Shown: positions 26,733 through 34,575, counted from the stretch's first letter. The stretch is DNA of 34,575 nucleotides from MGNI01 sp964353875 (GCA_964353875.1 CAYGXU010000026.1:1-34575); one strand, 5' to 3'. Program-made: numbers and translations. Notes: generated by a model from the letters alone, not told the origin.

Positions 26733-27235
26733 TGCTGACCTCCTTCGCCTGTGTCCATTTTTGCATCAGTGGCCATCACCGCTGCCGCCTTTTGGACCGC
26801 ACCGATGATCTGGCCATATCCGGTGCAACGACACAGATTCCCAGATAGGCCTCGCCGGATTTCTTCCTCGGAGGGGTGGGGATTGCGATCTAGTAGCGCC
26901 TTGGCAGCGATGATCATCCCCGGTGTACAATACCCACATTGAACCGCGCCGGTATCGGCAAAGGCTTCCTGGAGTGGGTGGGGCTGTTCAAGAGTGCCCA
27001 GACCCGCGTTGGTCACGATTTCCATTCCATCCGCTTGCCAGGCCAGGACCAAACAACTGTTAACCGCCTTGTCCTCCAGCAATACCGCGCATGCGCCGCA
27101 ATCCCCTTTTTCACAGCCATTTTTCACATCGATATAGCCTAATTCGCGTAACGCTTGAAGCAGAGTTACATTGGGATTCAACGCAGTTTGGTGCGTGCGA
27201 TTATTGACTATGAGTGTTATAACTTTTGGTTGCAT
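26729..27235 (-). CDS. Molybdenum hydroxylase 2Fe-2S subunit (complex 1)
   Basis: A 168-residue small subunit with two [2Fe-2S] clusters. The plant-type ferredoxin cluster uses C41, C46, C49 and C61 (NGCEKGDCGAC). The helical-domain cluster uses C100, C103, C135 and C137 (QCGYCTPGM and NLCRCTGYGQI). It passes electrons from the molybdenum site to the FAD subunit. GGAG is upstream of the ATG, 15 bases follow the FAD subunit gene, and its stop overlaps the large-subunit start. Length is normal for CoxS/XdhC-type subunits. Confidence 0.95.
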   Translation of the reverse strand: MQPKVITLIVNNRTHQTALNPNVTLLQALRELGYIDVKNGCEKGDCGACAVLLEDKAVNSCLVLAWQADGMEIVTNAGLGTLEQPHPLQEAFADTGAVQCGYCTPGMIIAAKALLDRNPHPSEEEIRRGLSGNLCRCTGYGQIIGAVQKAAAVMATDAKMDTGEGGQQ

Positions 27236-27250
27236 TGCTCCTCTCCCCTC

Positions 27251-28114
27251 CTACAATTGGCTTGCCACATTAGCCAATAAACGGCGAACGATCACCTCCA
27301 CCATCCGCCGTCGATACGCAGCTGAACCGCGAATATCATCGATAGGGCTGGCAGCTTCTGCACATAAACGCCCTGCCTCGGCAACGACCTCAGGCACGAG
27401 CCGCTCGCCTACCAGCATTTCCTCCGCCGCTTCGGCGCGAATAGGGCGGGGGGCGACGGCTCCCAGTGCGATGCGCGCCTTCTGACAGATCCTGCCCTCA
27501 TTACACTCAACCATCACTGCTGCACTAATCACTGAACAGGCCGTCCCCTTGCGCAGCCCGATCTTCTTGAAACCGCCATGGCGCTTCCCCTGCGGAATGG
27601 GGCAGCGGATCGATACCAGCAATTCATCGGGTCGGCAAAGGGTCTCATTCACCCCCACCATAAAAGCATGCAGCGGTAAGTGGCGAATGCCCTTCTTGCT
27701 GGCGAGTAGAACATCGGCATCTAAGGCCAGTAGCGGGGGGGCAGTGTCCGCTGCGGGGGAGGCATCGACCAGATTCCCACCCACAGTCGCCCGGTTGCGC
27801 ACGAGAGGATTGGCAAAGACGTGTGCAGCCTGCATGAGGGGCAAGGCGTGCTCACGGATCAGTGGATGCTCCAGGACTTTCGCCAGGGTGGTGGTGCTGC
27901 CGAGGAGAAGATGGTCATCCTCCTGGCGGATGCCATGCAACTCACCGATACGATTTAAATCCAACAATTTACGATAACGATGGCGGTCTTCGCGCATGTT
28001 CACAATCACATTGGTGCCGCCTGCGATCGGCGTCAGATCGGGCGCCATGTCGTCCAACATTGCCAATGCCTCGGGAAGGGTTTCAGGCATGAGAAGATCG
28101 AAATCCACCTGCAT
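27251..28114 (-). CDS. Molybdenum hydroxylase FAD-binding subunit (complex 1)
   Basis: A 287-residue CoxM-like flavoprotein. FAD-binding loops are IAGGTNVIV (30-38) and TVGGNLVDASPAADT (110-124), both characteristic. The C-terminal CO-dehydrogenase flavoprotein domain includes AEEMLVGERL and SAAYRRRMVEVIVRR. It takes electrons from the 2Fe-2S subunit and delivers them to NAD or another acceptor. GGGAG precedes the ATG at 28114. With the two following genes it gives a complete three-subunit hydroxylase in the order FAD, 2Fe-2S, large. Confidence 0.93.
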   Translation of the reverse strand: MQVDFDLLMPETLPEALAMLDDMAPDLTPIAGGTNVIVNMREDRHRYRKLLDLNRIGELHGIRQEDDHLLLGSTTTLAKVLEHPLIREHALPLMQAAHVFANPLVRNRATVGGNLVDASPAADTAPPLLALDADVLLASKKGIRHLPLHAFMVGVNETLCRPDELLVSIRCPIPQGKRHGGFKKIGLRKGTACSVISAAVMVECNEGRICQKARIALGAVAPRPIRAEAAEEMLVGERLVPEVVAEAGRLCAEAASPIDDIRGSAAYRRRMVEVIVRRLLANVASQL

Positions 28115-28186
28115 TATGGTCTCCCTTCAGTAAATCCTTTTTTCTTGACTTGGCTGATACTAGTTTATCGCAAATGGATCTAACCA

Positions 28187-28208
28187 ATGAATGTCTTTCA
28201 CCATTCAT
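28187..28208. promoter_or_regulatory. Hairpin between the two molybdenum-hydroxylase gene sets
   Basis: ATGAATG (28187-28193) and CATTCAT (28202-28208) form a perfect 7-base stem with an 8-base loop, in the only larger gap (126 bases) inside the run between 32061 and 17206. It could be an operator of an internal promoter or an RNA-processing hairpin. No T tract follows on the minus strand. Confidence 0.3.
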
Positions 28209-28240
28209 CGAGATAAGCTTATTTCGGCAATTTAGTATGT

Positions 28241-29716
28241 TTATTTACCAACTGAATTGCCCTCAACATAGTTCATCACCGCACGTACAATGCTGGTGTA
28301 ACCTGTGCAGCGACAGCGATTGCCGCGCAAGTAATCACGGATATCCTCCTCGGTAGGGGAGGGGATCTCATCCAGGAGGCTTTGGGTGATCATCAAAATC
28401 CCCGGTGTGCAATAGCCGCATTGAAAGCCCTTATGCTTGATAAATGCTTCCTGAAGCGGATCAAGTTGTCCATCAGAAGCCTGTAATCCCTCCACCGTCT
28501 GGATATGATGACCATCTGCGGAAATCGCCAAGACGAGACAAGCGAGCGCCGGTACTCCATCGATGCGAACGGTGCAGGCGCCACACTCACCAATACCGCA
28601 TCCGTATTTTGCCCCCGTGAGTTGCAAGCGCTCGCGGAGGACATTCAGAAGCAACTCGTTTGGCTCGACCCAAAGCTGATGTTTCTCTCCGTTGACAAGC
28701 AGTTCGATGAGATGCTTCTCCAAGGGCTTGATTCGAATCGTCCCCTGTATTTTTTCATTGTGATCAAGGTGGAACTTGATCGGACGAGATGCGGCTGCCG
28801 CAGGTTCTTGTTTCGATCGTTCCCAAGCCACCCGGAGGACATCATGAACCATCGCCTTCACCACTTCGCGACGATACCAGGCGCTTGAGCGGGTATCATC
28901 AATGGGAGCGATTTCCTGTGAAGCTACTTTTCCAGCCTCGAGCGCCAATTCGGGGCTGTAGGCCTTGCCGATCAGCGTTGCCTCCGCCCCTTTTGCGCGC
29001 ATTACCGTGGGTGCAACGGATCCCAACGCCAAGCGGCAATCGACGATCTTCTCGCCCTCGCTTACCAGGACCGCTGCCACGCTCACCTTGGCCAGGTCGG
29101 CCTTCACACGCGAGATCTTGAGAAATGCGCTGCCAGTATTCGCCTTTGGAGGAGGAAGGATGATCGAGGTCAACAATTCATCCGGCCGCAAATCCGTCTT
29201 CCCCGGTCCCAGAAGGAATTCCTCCACCGAAACCACCCGTTCACCATCATGACTGAGGAGCTTCAGTTGAGCGTCAAAGGCCATCAGCGCTGGGACTGTG
29301 TCCGAGGCGGGAGACCCGTTACAGAGGTTTCCACCAATCGTGCCCATCATTTGGATTTGTGTCGAGCCAAAGGCGTCACAGGCATCAAATAGAGCTGAAT
29401 AATGCGATTGAATATCGGTTTGGTTGCGACAGGCGCGGATCGAGGTACGCGCGCCAATAAGGGTTTGACCATCCCCGGTTGCAAAGCCTTCTAACTCCTC
29501 AAGCCTGCCAATGTTCCCCACGAAGGCCGGAGCCATTTTTTCCATCTTCATCTGGACGAGCAGATGAGTCCCGCCCGCCAACACTTGAGCGCGATCCCCA
29601 TATTCCTTTAGGAGGGAAAGGGTCTCTGCCAAAGAAGAGGGTTCGAGATATTCGAATTCGTGCAGCAGGAGATGGCTATTTGTCATGGGATGTGGGTCGA
29701 TCATTTTCTCGTTCAT
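28241..29716 (-). CDS. Fused FAD-binding and 2Fe-2S subunit of a second molybdenum hydroxylase (complex 2)
   Basis: A 491-residue fusion. Residues about 15-305 are a CoxM-like FAD domain (AGGTHLLV 47-54; TIGGNLCNGSPASDT 126-140). After a linker (about 306-335), residues about 336-491 are a CoxS-like 2Fe-2S subunit with both clusters: C373, C378, C381, C393 and C433, C436, C468, C470. The order FAD then Fe-S is the reverse of eukaryotic xanthine dehydrogenase, where the Fe-S domain comes first. The start ATG overlaps the large-subunit stop (ATGA), and GGAGG lies nine bases upstream. With the preceding gene it makes a two-polypeptide enzyme. The fusion is in frame with no sign of sequencing error. 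Confidence 0.93.
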   Translation of the reverse strand: MNEKMIDPHPMTNSHLLLHEFEYLEPSSLAETLSLLKEYGDRAQVLAGGTHLLVQMKMEKMAPAFVGNIGRLEELEGFATGDGQTLIGARTSIRACRNQTDIQSHYSALFDACDAFGSTQIQMMGTIGGNLCNGSPASDTVPALMAFDAQLKLLSHDGERVVSVEEFLLGPGKTDLRPDELLTSIILPPPKANTGSAFLKISRVKADLAKVSVAAVLVSEGEKIVDCRLALGSVAPTVMRAKGAEATLIGKAYSPELALEAGKVASQEIAPIDDTRSSAWYRREVVKAMVHDVLRVAWERSKQEPAAAASRPIKFHLDHNEKIQGTIRIKPLEKHLIELLVNGEKHQLWVEPNELLLNVLRERLQLTGAKYGCGIGECGACTVRIDGVPALACLVLAISADGHHIQTVEGLQASDGQLDPLQEAFIKHKGFQCGYCTPGILMITQSLLDEIPSPTEEDIRDYLRGNRCRCTGYTSIVRAVMNYVEGNSVGK

Positions 29717-32061
29717 TTTGATGATTCCTCCTGCCTTAATGCCATCAGAATCTTTTCCGGTGTGATTGGCAGTTCGTAAAAGCGAATGCCAATGGCATTG
29801 TAGATGGCATTGGCGTAGGCAGCCGCCACTGGATTTGTGGCAGCTTCACCAACCCCTTTAGCGCCAAAAGGGCCGCTGGGTTCATAGCTATCCGCGAAGT
29901 AGGTATGGATATCCTCGATATCCGGCGACTCTCCTATGGCAGGGGTTTTAGCGTCAATCCAATAACCATACGAAGTGAGTTGACCATTGGTCGCCCATTC
30001 GTTGTTCTCGTACAAAGCATAGCCCATACCTTTCGCCAACCCGCCTTCCAATTGCCCGGCTACCATGTCAGGATTGATGACCGTGCCGCAATCACTTCCC
30101 ATGGCGGCGCGCTTGGTGCGCACAACGCCCGTCCATATATCAATCTCCACCTCAACGAAGACACTGACATATGCCGGCGGGCAATTGACCGGTCGATAAC
30201 TCTCCACAGCTGCAATAGTTTTCCAACTTTCGGTCCAGCATCGGGTGGCAATCTCGCGCAAGGTCATCCGACGCTCAGGGATGGCAGGCGCGTAGACAAG
30301 CCCTTGAGAAGATTCCTCATCCAATTCCAACGTCAATGCTTCCGGTTGGACATTGAGGTAGTGGGCTGCAGTTTCGAGCAATTCCTTCCTGACACTCTCC
30401 GCCGCCTTCAGTACAGCCCCGCCACCGGCATAAACCCCGCGTGTGGCATGCGTCACGCAATCGTAGACCGTGGAGCAAGTTTCTGCCGGCGCCAGGTTGA
30501 CTTTCTCAAGCGGCACGCAGAGCGCCTCGGCGGCGATCTTCGCCAGGGCATCCAGGGTTCCCCCGCCATGATCCATGAGGGCCGTGACGACATCCACTGA
30601 GCCGTCCTGGTTGATCTTGACCATCGCTCCGGAGAAATCGATCACGTCTCCGGGCTGGGGGGCGCCTGCGCTGGAGGTGTGGAAACCACGCGCCAGGCCA
30701 ATCCCACAGCGGTAACGGCCACTTTGGCTCCCCAACGCTGGACGTTTCTCCCAGCCGATGATCTCGGCGCCCTTGCGGAGTAGTTCAGGCACACCATCGC
30801 TGCGGACAATGGAACGAACCAGGGGCCCTTGTCCCCAAAAGGTGTCTCCCAAACCAATATAATTCTTAAGGCGCAACTCCAGGGGATCGATCCTCAGCTT
30901 CTCTGCCAACTCATCCATCAACGACTCGGCGGCAAAAGTGACCTGAGGGTTGCCGAAACCCTGCATGGCACAGGAAGGCGCTTTGTTCGTGTACACCGCA
31001 ACGCCGTGATAGCGGATATTGGGAAGCCTATACAAGGATACAAGCCAACCGATGCATACGCCCAGGAAGGAGTAGGGCTGGATGTTGTGAGCGCCCACAT
31101 CAACCGTGAGCCCCATCTCGGCTCCTAGCAATGTCCCATCTCCCTTCGCCGCCAATTTGAGGTCGATCTGAGCTCCGTATTTGGTGTGATCGTGCATGTC
31201 CTCTTCGCGCGTCAGGCTCAGCGTGACCGGGCGGTGTGCTTTGAGCGCCAGAGCAGCGCAGATGGGAATGACCGAGTTCATTTGGATACTTGATCCGAAA
31301 GTCCCGCCAACCGGGACGCGGATCACGTTGATCTTACTCAAGGGAATGTTGAAGATCTGGCCAAGAAGGATGCGCACATTGTGGATCGATTGGGTGGTTG
31401 GCCAGACGGTTAGCCCGCCATCGCTTTCCGGGCGACAAACGACCGATTTGGGTTCCATTTGGGCATGGTAAATTTTCGGCATGCGAAAAGTGCCCTCCAC
31501 GATCAAATCCGCCTCTGCAAAGGCACGATCTACATCACCTTCCTCAATCTGGCGTGAACAGGCGATATTATTCTCGACCTGGATCTCCTTTTCCCCCCAG
31601 AAGATGGTATCGTAGATCGCTTCCGCTCCAGGCAGCATCGCATCAAACGGATCGAGCAATACCGGCAGGGGCTCATAGTCAACCCGGATTGCGCGTATCG
31701 CCTTTTCTGCCAGGGTCTCGTTCCCGGCCGCTGCCGCTGCCACTGCTTCTGCCATTCTGCGGACCTTGTCCGCCAGGACATAATGGTCTTTGTGCAAGAC
31801 AGAAGGGATGGTGATGATGCGCTCATTGTAGCGAACATGGGGGATATCATCGAAGGTAAGGCACACCGCCCCCATGACTTCGGCTGCACTCACATCGATT
31901 TTTCGGATGCGAGCATGGGCATAAGGGCTGGAGAGGATGCGCCCATGAAGCATCCTGGGCAGGATGATATCCGGGGTATAGCGCTCCTGTCCGGTTACCC
32001 TGGCGACACTATCCTTGCGGGGGGCATTCTTCCCTAGCACATGATATTCGCGTTCACCCAT
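29713..32061 (-). CDS. Molybdenum hydroxylase large subunit, divergent pocket (complex 2)
   Basis: Start chosen at the ATG at 32061 (AGGAG six bases upstream); a longer frame to 32214 begins with residues unlike the family. The product has 782 residues and the two usual Moco domains. Q224 (TTQ) and the catalytic base E739 (GAKGVGEAA) are kept. The other pocket positions differ: GGTFGSSIQ (252-260) where xanthine dehydrogenases have GGGFGGKE, K294 where Arg is expected, and Q367 in AMQGFGNPQ where Arg is expected. It is therefore probably an active hydroxylase that does not bind xanthine in the usual way. The fused FAD/2Fe-2S gene follows with a four-base overlap. Confidence 0.88.
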   Translation of the reverse strand: MGEREYHVLGKNAPRKDSVARVTGQERYTPDIILPRMLHGRILSSPYAHARIRKIDVSAAEVMGAVCLTFDDIPHVRYNERIITIPSVLHKDHYVLADKVRRMAEAVAAAAAGNETLAEKAIRAIRVDYEPLPVLLDPFDAMLPGAEAIYDTIFWGEKEIQVENNIACSRQIEEGDVDRAFAEADLIVEGTFRMPKIYHAQMEPKSVVCRPESDGGLTVWPTTQSIHNVRILLGQIFNIPLSKINVIRVPVGGTFGSSIQMNSVIPICAALALKAHRPVTLSLTREEDMHDHTKYGAQIDLKLAAKGDGTLLGAEMGLTVDVGAHNIQPYSFLGVCIGWLVSLYRLPNIRYHGVAVYTNKAPSCAMQGFGNPQVTFAAESLMDELAEKLRIDPLELRLKNYIGLGDTFWGQGPLVRSIVRSDGVPELLRKGAEIIGWEKRPALGSQSGRYRCGIGLARGFHTSSAGAPQPGDVIDFSGAMVKINQDGSVDVVTALMDHGGGTLDALAKIAAEALCVPLEKVNLAPAETCSTVYDCVTHATRGVYAGGGAVLKAAESVRKELLETAAHYLNVQPEALTLELDEESSQGLVYAPAIPERRMTLREIATRCWTESWKTIAAVESYRPVNCPPAYVSVFVEVEIDIWTGVVRTKRAAMGSDCGTVINPDMVAGQLEGGLAKGMGYALYENNEWATNGQLTSYGYWIDAKTPAIGESPDIEDIHTYFADSYEPSGPFGAKGVGEAATNPVAAAYANAIYNAIGIRFYELPITPEKILMALRQEESSK

Positions 32062-32146
32062 AATCTGCTCCTGTGACCTCAAAACCAGATCGGTTTTTCT
32101 GATTGTGTACTGAGGAAATCGTCTGGTCTCCTTAATTAAAACCGAA

Positions 32147-32160
32147 AAGCGTACTCGCTT
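32147..32160 (-). terminator. Weak hairpin with T-rich tail after pyrB
   Basis: AAGCG (32147-32151) and CGCTT (32156-32160) form a 5-base stem. On the minus strand it is followed by TTCGGTTTTAATT. It might partly terminate pyrB transcripts before the molybdenum-hydroxylase genes, but the stem is short. Confidence 0.2.
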
Positions 32161-32181
32161 GACCCATTCTTGTAACTCCAT

Positions 32182-32198
32182 GCACGAATTGTTCGTGC
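32182..32198. promoter_or_regulatory. 17-base palindrome upstream of the molybdenum-hydroxylase operon, candidate operator
   Basis: GCACGAA (32182-32188) and TTCGTGC (32192-32198) are perfect 7-base arms around a 3-base centre. The site lies 121 bases before the ATG at 32061, in the 166-base gap after pyrB. Size and symmetry suit a dimeric repressor such as a TetR-type protein; one is encoded 1.5 kb away. No copy was seen upstream of that regulator. Confidence 0.45.
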
Positions 32199-32227
32199 TT
32201 GCATACAATCTCAAAATTAACTTGTAT

Positions 32228-33157
32228 TTAAATCTTTCCAGTTACCAAAGCGATGAGCGCCATGCGCAGATAGATGCCGTTCTTCACCTGTCGGAAATAC
32301 GCAGCACCCGAGAGTTGATCGACATCGGTTGCGATCTCGTTCACGCGCGGCAGCGGATGCAGGACTGTTAGTTTAGGCTGAAGCCTCTCGATCATCTCGC
32401 GGGTTAGAATATAGGTCCCTTTGAGCCGTTCGTATTCGGACGGATCGTCGAAGCGTTCCTTTTGGATGCGAGTCATGTAGAGCGCATCCGCTTGCTTGAG
32501 GGCAGCTTCCAAGTTGGTGGTCTCCTCGACCTCAACGCCGTGCTCGCGCAACCGTGTCGTGATCTCGGGTGGCATCCTTAATTGCTCTGGGGAAACAAGG
32601 ATGAGTTTACACTTATAATGCTTATACAACTCGACGCCGGCGTGGACCGTGCGACCATACTTCAGATCACCGCATAGGACGATGGTTTGGCCATCCAACT
32701 CGCCGCGTTCGGCGCGGATGGTGAATAAATCCAAGAGTGCCTGGGTGGGATGCTGCCCGGCGCCATCGCCGCCGTTGATCACCGGAGCTTCGGCCACTTC
32801 TGCTGCTTCCTTGGCAGAACCAATCTGGGGATGGCGCATGGCGATCACGTCCACGTACTGATCCACCGTACGGATGGTATCCGCCAGTGATTCGCCTTTA
32901 GCTGAGGAAGAGGCTCCAGCAGAAGCAAAACCAACCACATCACCGCCAAGGCGCTGCATGGCGGCCTCGAAAGAAAGCCGTGTGCGCGTGCTGGGTTCGA
33001 AGAACAGCGCCGCCAAGATATAACCTTTGAGGAGATCCAATTGTCGTTTCTTTTCTAACCGCTTACGCATGTCCTCGGTAACATCCAGGATGTGTTCGAT
33101 CTCCTCAGGCGAGAATTGGGCTCCATCGAGGATGTCCATGCCTATGAAATTTGTCAT
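32228..33157 (-). CDS. pyrB: Aspartate carbamoyltransferase catalytic subunit
   Basis: A 309-residue transcarbamoylase. Carbamoyl-phosphate loop FFEPSTRTRLSFE (STRTR 56-60), the loop lysine in SAKGES (87), MRHPQIG, HPTQALLDLF (136-145), GDLKYGRTVH, YMTRIQKERF and HPLPRVNEIATDVD are all present and match true aspartate carbamoyltransferases of pyrimidine synthesis. GGAGGG precedes the ATG. No pyrI regulatory subunit or other pyr gene is next to it. It is first in the minus-strand run, 166 bases ahead of the molybdenum-hydroxylase genes. The motifs favour the biosynthetic reaction; a catabolic carbamoyl transfer tied to the cyclic amidohydrolase is a weaker alternative suggested only by position. 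Confidence 0.93.
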   Translation of the reverse strand: MTNFIGMDILDGAQFSPEEIEHILDVTEDMRKRLEKKRQLDLLKGYILAALFFEPSTRTRLSFEAAMQRLGGDVVGFASAGASSSAKGESLADTIRTVDQYVDVIAMRHPQIGSAKEAAEVAEAPVINGGDGAGQHPTQALLDLFTIRAERGELDGQTIVLCGDLKYGRTVHAGVELYKHYKCKLILVSPEQLRMPPEITTRLREHGVEVEETTNLEAALKQADALYMTRIQKERFDDPSEYERLKGTYILTREMIERLQPKLTVLHPLPRVNEIATDVDQLSGAAYFRQVKNGIYLRMALIALVTGKI

Positions 33158-33712
33158 AAAAGAAACCCTCCTTCGATTTCAGAATTCGCCAGGAATGGCA
33201 ACCTCGCGGTTTGATAGTTTAAATTTTACGCTCGCCTTTGCGGAAATTTCATAGCGAGCTGTACGCAATAAATCAGATTATAGCCACGCGTGCCGGATGC
33301 ACTTTGCGATGTTCCTCTAAGATCATCATTAAAGTCTCACAAACCGATTCTCTAGCTTAGGTGTTTGCTAATCTCAAGTAAAATTTCTTAACGAGATTAC
33401 AGATTTGGTTCAACAAGACTCCTGCGATAGAGCCAGCAAACCAATTATGCCAATTGTACCCAACAAATCCGTTTTGTTCGTAGACCAGGGTGGCAATCTC
33501 TAAGGGACCGCGACCGATCTCTAGAGGAGCCAATGGATTCTATTCAGTGTTGACGAAGGAATTAAAGCAACGGGCGACTTGATTACAAAAATCCAAAAAA
33601 ACTCCTTTAATGACTAGGAGCTAACGTATAAACGTGTAAAATTCGAGGTGCAATAAAGCAGCAAAACAATGATCGAGGGCTTTAACTACTTCTCTAAAGA
33701 AAGGTTCACTGC
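33158..33712. other. 555-base divergent spacer between pyrB and the TetR-type gene
   Basis: No gene is supported. Upstream of pyrB lies an inverted repeat, GCTCGC (33230-33235) with GCGAGC (33254-33259), next to a -10-like TAAAAT on the minus strand. The A/T-rich half nearer the TetR gene should hold its promoter, but none is clear. Confidence 0.5.
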
Positions 33713-34312
33713 ATGACCGATTGGAGGCATTGGTTACTGACTTCGGTGGCAGCTGAATATGCGCTCAACGGATTCGGGAACGTTGATATTGAACAAGTGG
33801 CTCAGGATGCCGGGATCAGCAAAGAGCATCTTTACACATACTTTGGCGACAAACGCGAGATTGCGCTGACACTCATCGACGAAATTGCTGAAACCCATAA
33901 GAGCAATATTCAAGGAAAGATCGAGCGGATCCAGAACGCGAGGGAACGTGCGACGCAATTTATCACAATCAGTTTTGAATTTGTGGAATGTAATCCTTCA
34001 CTTGGGCAGGTGATTGTCCATGCCCTCTTCAGCACGAATGTTGCCCTTCGAGATCGCGTTTATGAGGCTTATGCTAAGGTCATTGCCCTGATCCTCCCCG
34101 AACTTGAGGAAATGGGCGTCATACCCAATCAAAGCTATGCCATTGCCTCCGACCTATCCACTATCCTCCTGTCCGTGATCTTCACCGGCGGTTGCCCGCA
34201 GTTGATGATGGAATACACCAGTTGGCTCGACCCCCAACGTGTGGCGTATTCCCTGCTGGAAGCTTTACGCAAACGATATGAAACGATCGATATCCAGGCG
34301 AGTTTCCTCTAA
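33713..34312 (+). CDS. TetR-family transcriptional regulator
   Basis: A 199-residue regulator. Residues about 5-57 are a TetR-type helix-turn-helix domain: AAEYALNGFGNVDIEQVAQ, then DAGISKEHLYTYFGDKREI with the typical 'G-[IV]-S-x-x-x-[LI]-Y-x-[YH]-F-x-x-K' pattern. The C-terminal two thirds are helical and variable, as usual for the ligand-binding and dimer domain. GAAAGG lies eight bases before the ATG. It is divergent from pyrB and the catabolic run, so it may control that run in response to a substrate; this is inference from position. The ligand cannot be predicted. Confidence 0.9.
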   Translation: MTDWRHWLLTSVAAEYALNGFGNVDIEQVAQDAGISKEHLYTYFGDKREIALTLIDEIAETHKSNIQGKIERIQNARERATQFITISFEFVECNPSLGQVIVHALFSTNVALRDRVYEAYAKVIALILPELEEMGVIPNQSYAIASDLSTILLSVIFTGGCPQLMMEYTSWLDPQRVAYSLLEALRKRYETIDIQASFL

Positions 34313-34456
34313 TCCCCCGCATGCGTACATTGTTCGCGAGATGCATCGCTGCTATGTCTGAGCCAGCCTGTGCTCATGATCCTCAATCCTGACAGCCATC
34401 AACTGATTATGTTCTTGGTTTGTAACTGCTCAGCTCCTTCTGGCTATGCTGGCTTC

Positions 34457-34575
34457 ATGCCTGACCGTATATCTTCTTTTTCCTTCCCTTCAGGTCGAGC
34501 TTTCCCTCCCACAACGATTAAACCTATCCCTCCCACGCCGGTTGAGTTTATCGAAACCAGCGTGGGCTTGAACCA
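34457..34575 (+). CDS. Start of an unidentified open frame cut by the right window edge
   Basis: From the ATG at 34457 the frame stays open to the edge (39 codons). The residues IPPTPVEFIETSVGLN recall the N-terminus of a group of AAA-type ATPases that begin with 'PPTP..[VL]E.TGL', but this is a memory-based hint. No ribosome site is visible and the frame is open further upstream, so the start is unsure. Confidence 0.3.
   Translation, partial: MPDRISSFSFPSGRAFPPTTIKPIPPTPVEFIETSVGLN

Noticed and set aside
32062..32214. N-terminal extension of the complex 2 large subunit (51 residues)
   Set aside because: The residues do not resemble the family, the candidate operator and a hairpin lie there, and the ATG at 32061 has a good ribosome site.
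1..34575. tRNA or rRNA genes, CRISPR arrays, transposases or phage genes
   Set aside because: Reading both strands showed no tRNA-like arms, no regularly spaced repeats and no recognisable mobile-element proteins; the only direct repeat is the gap artefact.

Overview
The window looks like a chromosomal piece of an anaerobic or facultative bacterium, most likely from the Chloroflexota (Anaerolineae-like). This placement is inferred from Thr-Pro-rich linkers in the secreted protease, a golvesin-type surface protein, an AddAB pair with an Fe-S-type AddB, and a fermentation-style indolepyruvate:ferredoxin oxidoreductase with an ADP-forming acyl-CoA synthetase. It is not proven. The piece comes from a draft assembly: one 100-N gap is present and is almost certainly artificial.

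Left part (1-12.9 kb). A truncated secreted subtilisin-like protease lies at the left edge on the minus strand. It is followed on the plus strand by a small MPPED-type metallophosphoesterase and then a DNA-end-processing block: addB, addA, an SbcD/YhaO-like nuclease and a YhaN/SbcC-like ATPase with two membrane helices. The last two overlap by one base.

Middle (13-17 kb). Unrelated single genes: a LapA-domain membrane protein, a NagD-type HAD phosphatase, a secreted golvesin-domain protein with a C-terminal membrane anchor, and a Gfo/Idh/MocA oxidoreductase. The spacers hold several inverted repeats, including an unusual interrupted stem at 17019-17076.

Right part (17.2-33.2 kb). Eleven genes run in the same direction on the minus strand. 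In transcription order they are pyrB, a molybdenum-hydroxylase large subunit, a fused FAD/2Fe-2S subunit, a complete second molybdenum hydroxylase (FAD, 2Fe-2S, large), a hydantoinase-type cyclic amidohydrolase, iorA, iorB, an ADP-forming acyl-CoA synthetase and a HisC-type aminotransferase. Most junctions are 4-base overlaps or gaps under 50 bases. The natural reading is a catabolic operon. Molybdenum hydroxylases oxidise an N-heterocycle, the cyclic amidohydrolase opens the ring, an aminotransferase makes a 2-oxo acid, IorAB converts it to acyl-CoA with reduced ferredoxin, and the synthetase recovers ATP. The substrate is not known. One hydroxylase keeps all purine-pocket residues; the other has lost several of them.

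The right edge carries a TetR-type regulator on the plus strand and the start of a further open frame. No rRNA, tRNA, CRISPR array, prophage or transposase was seen.
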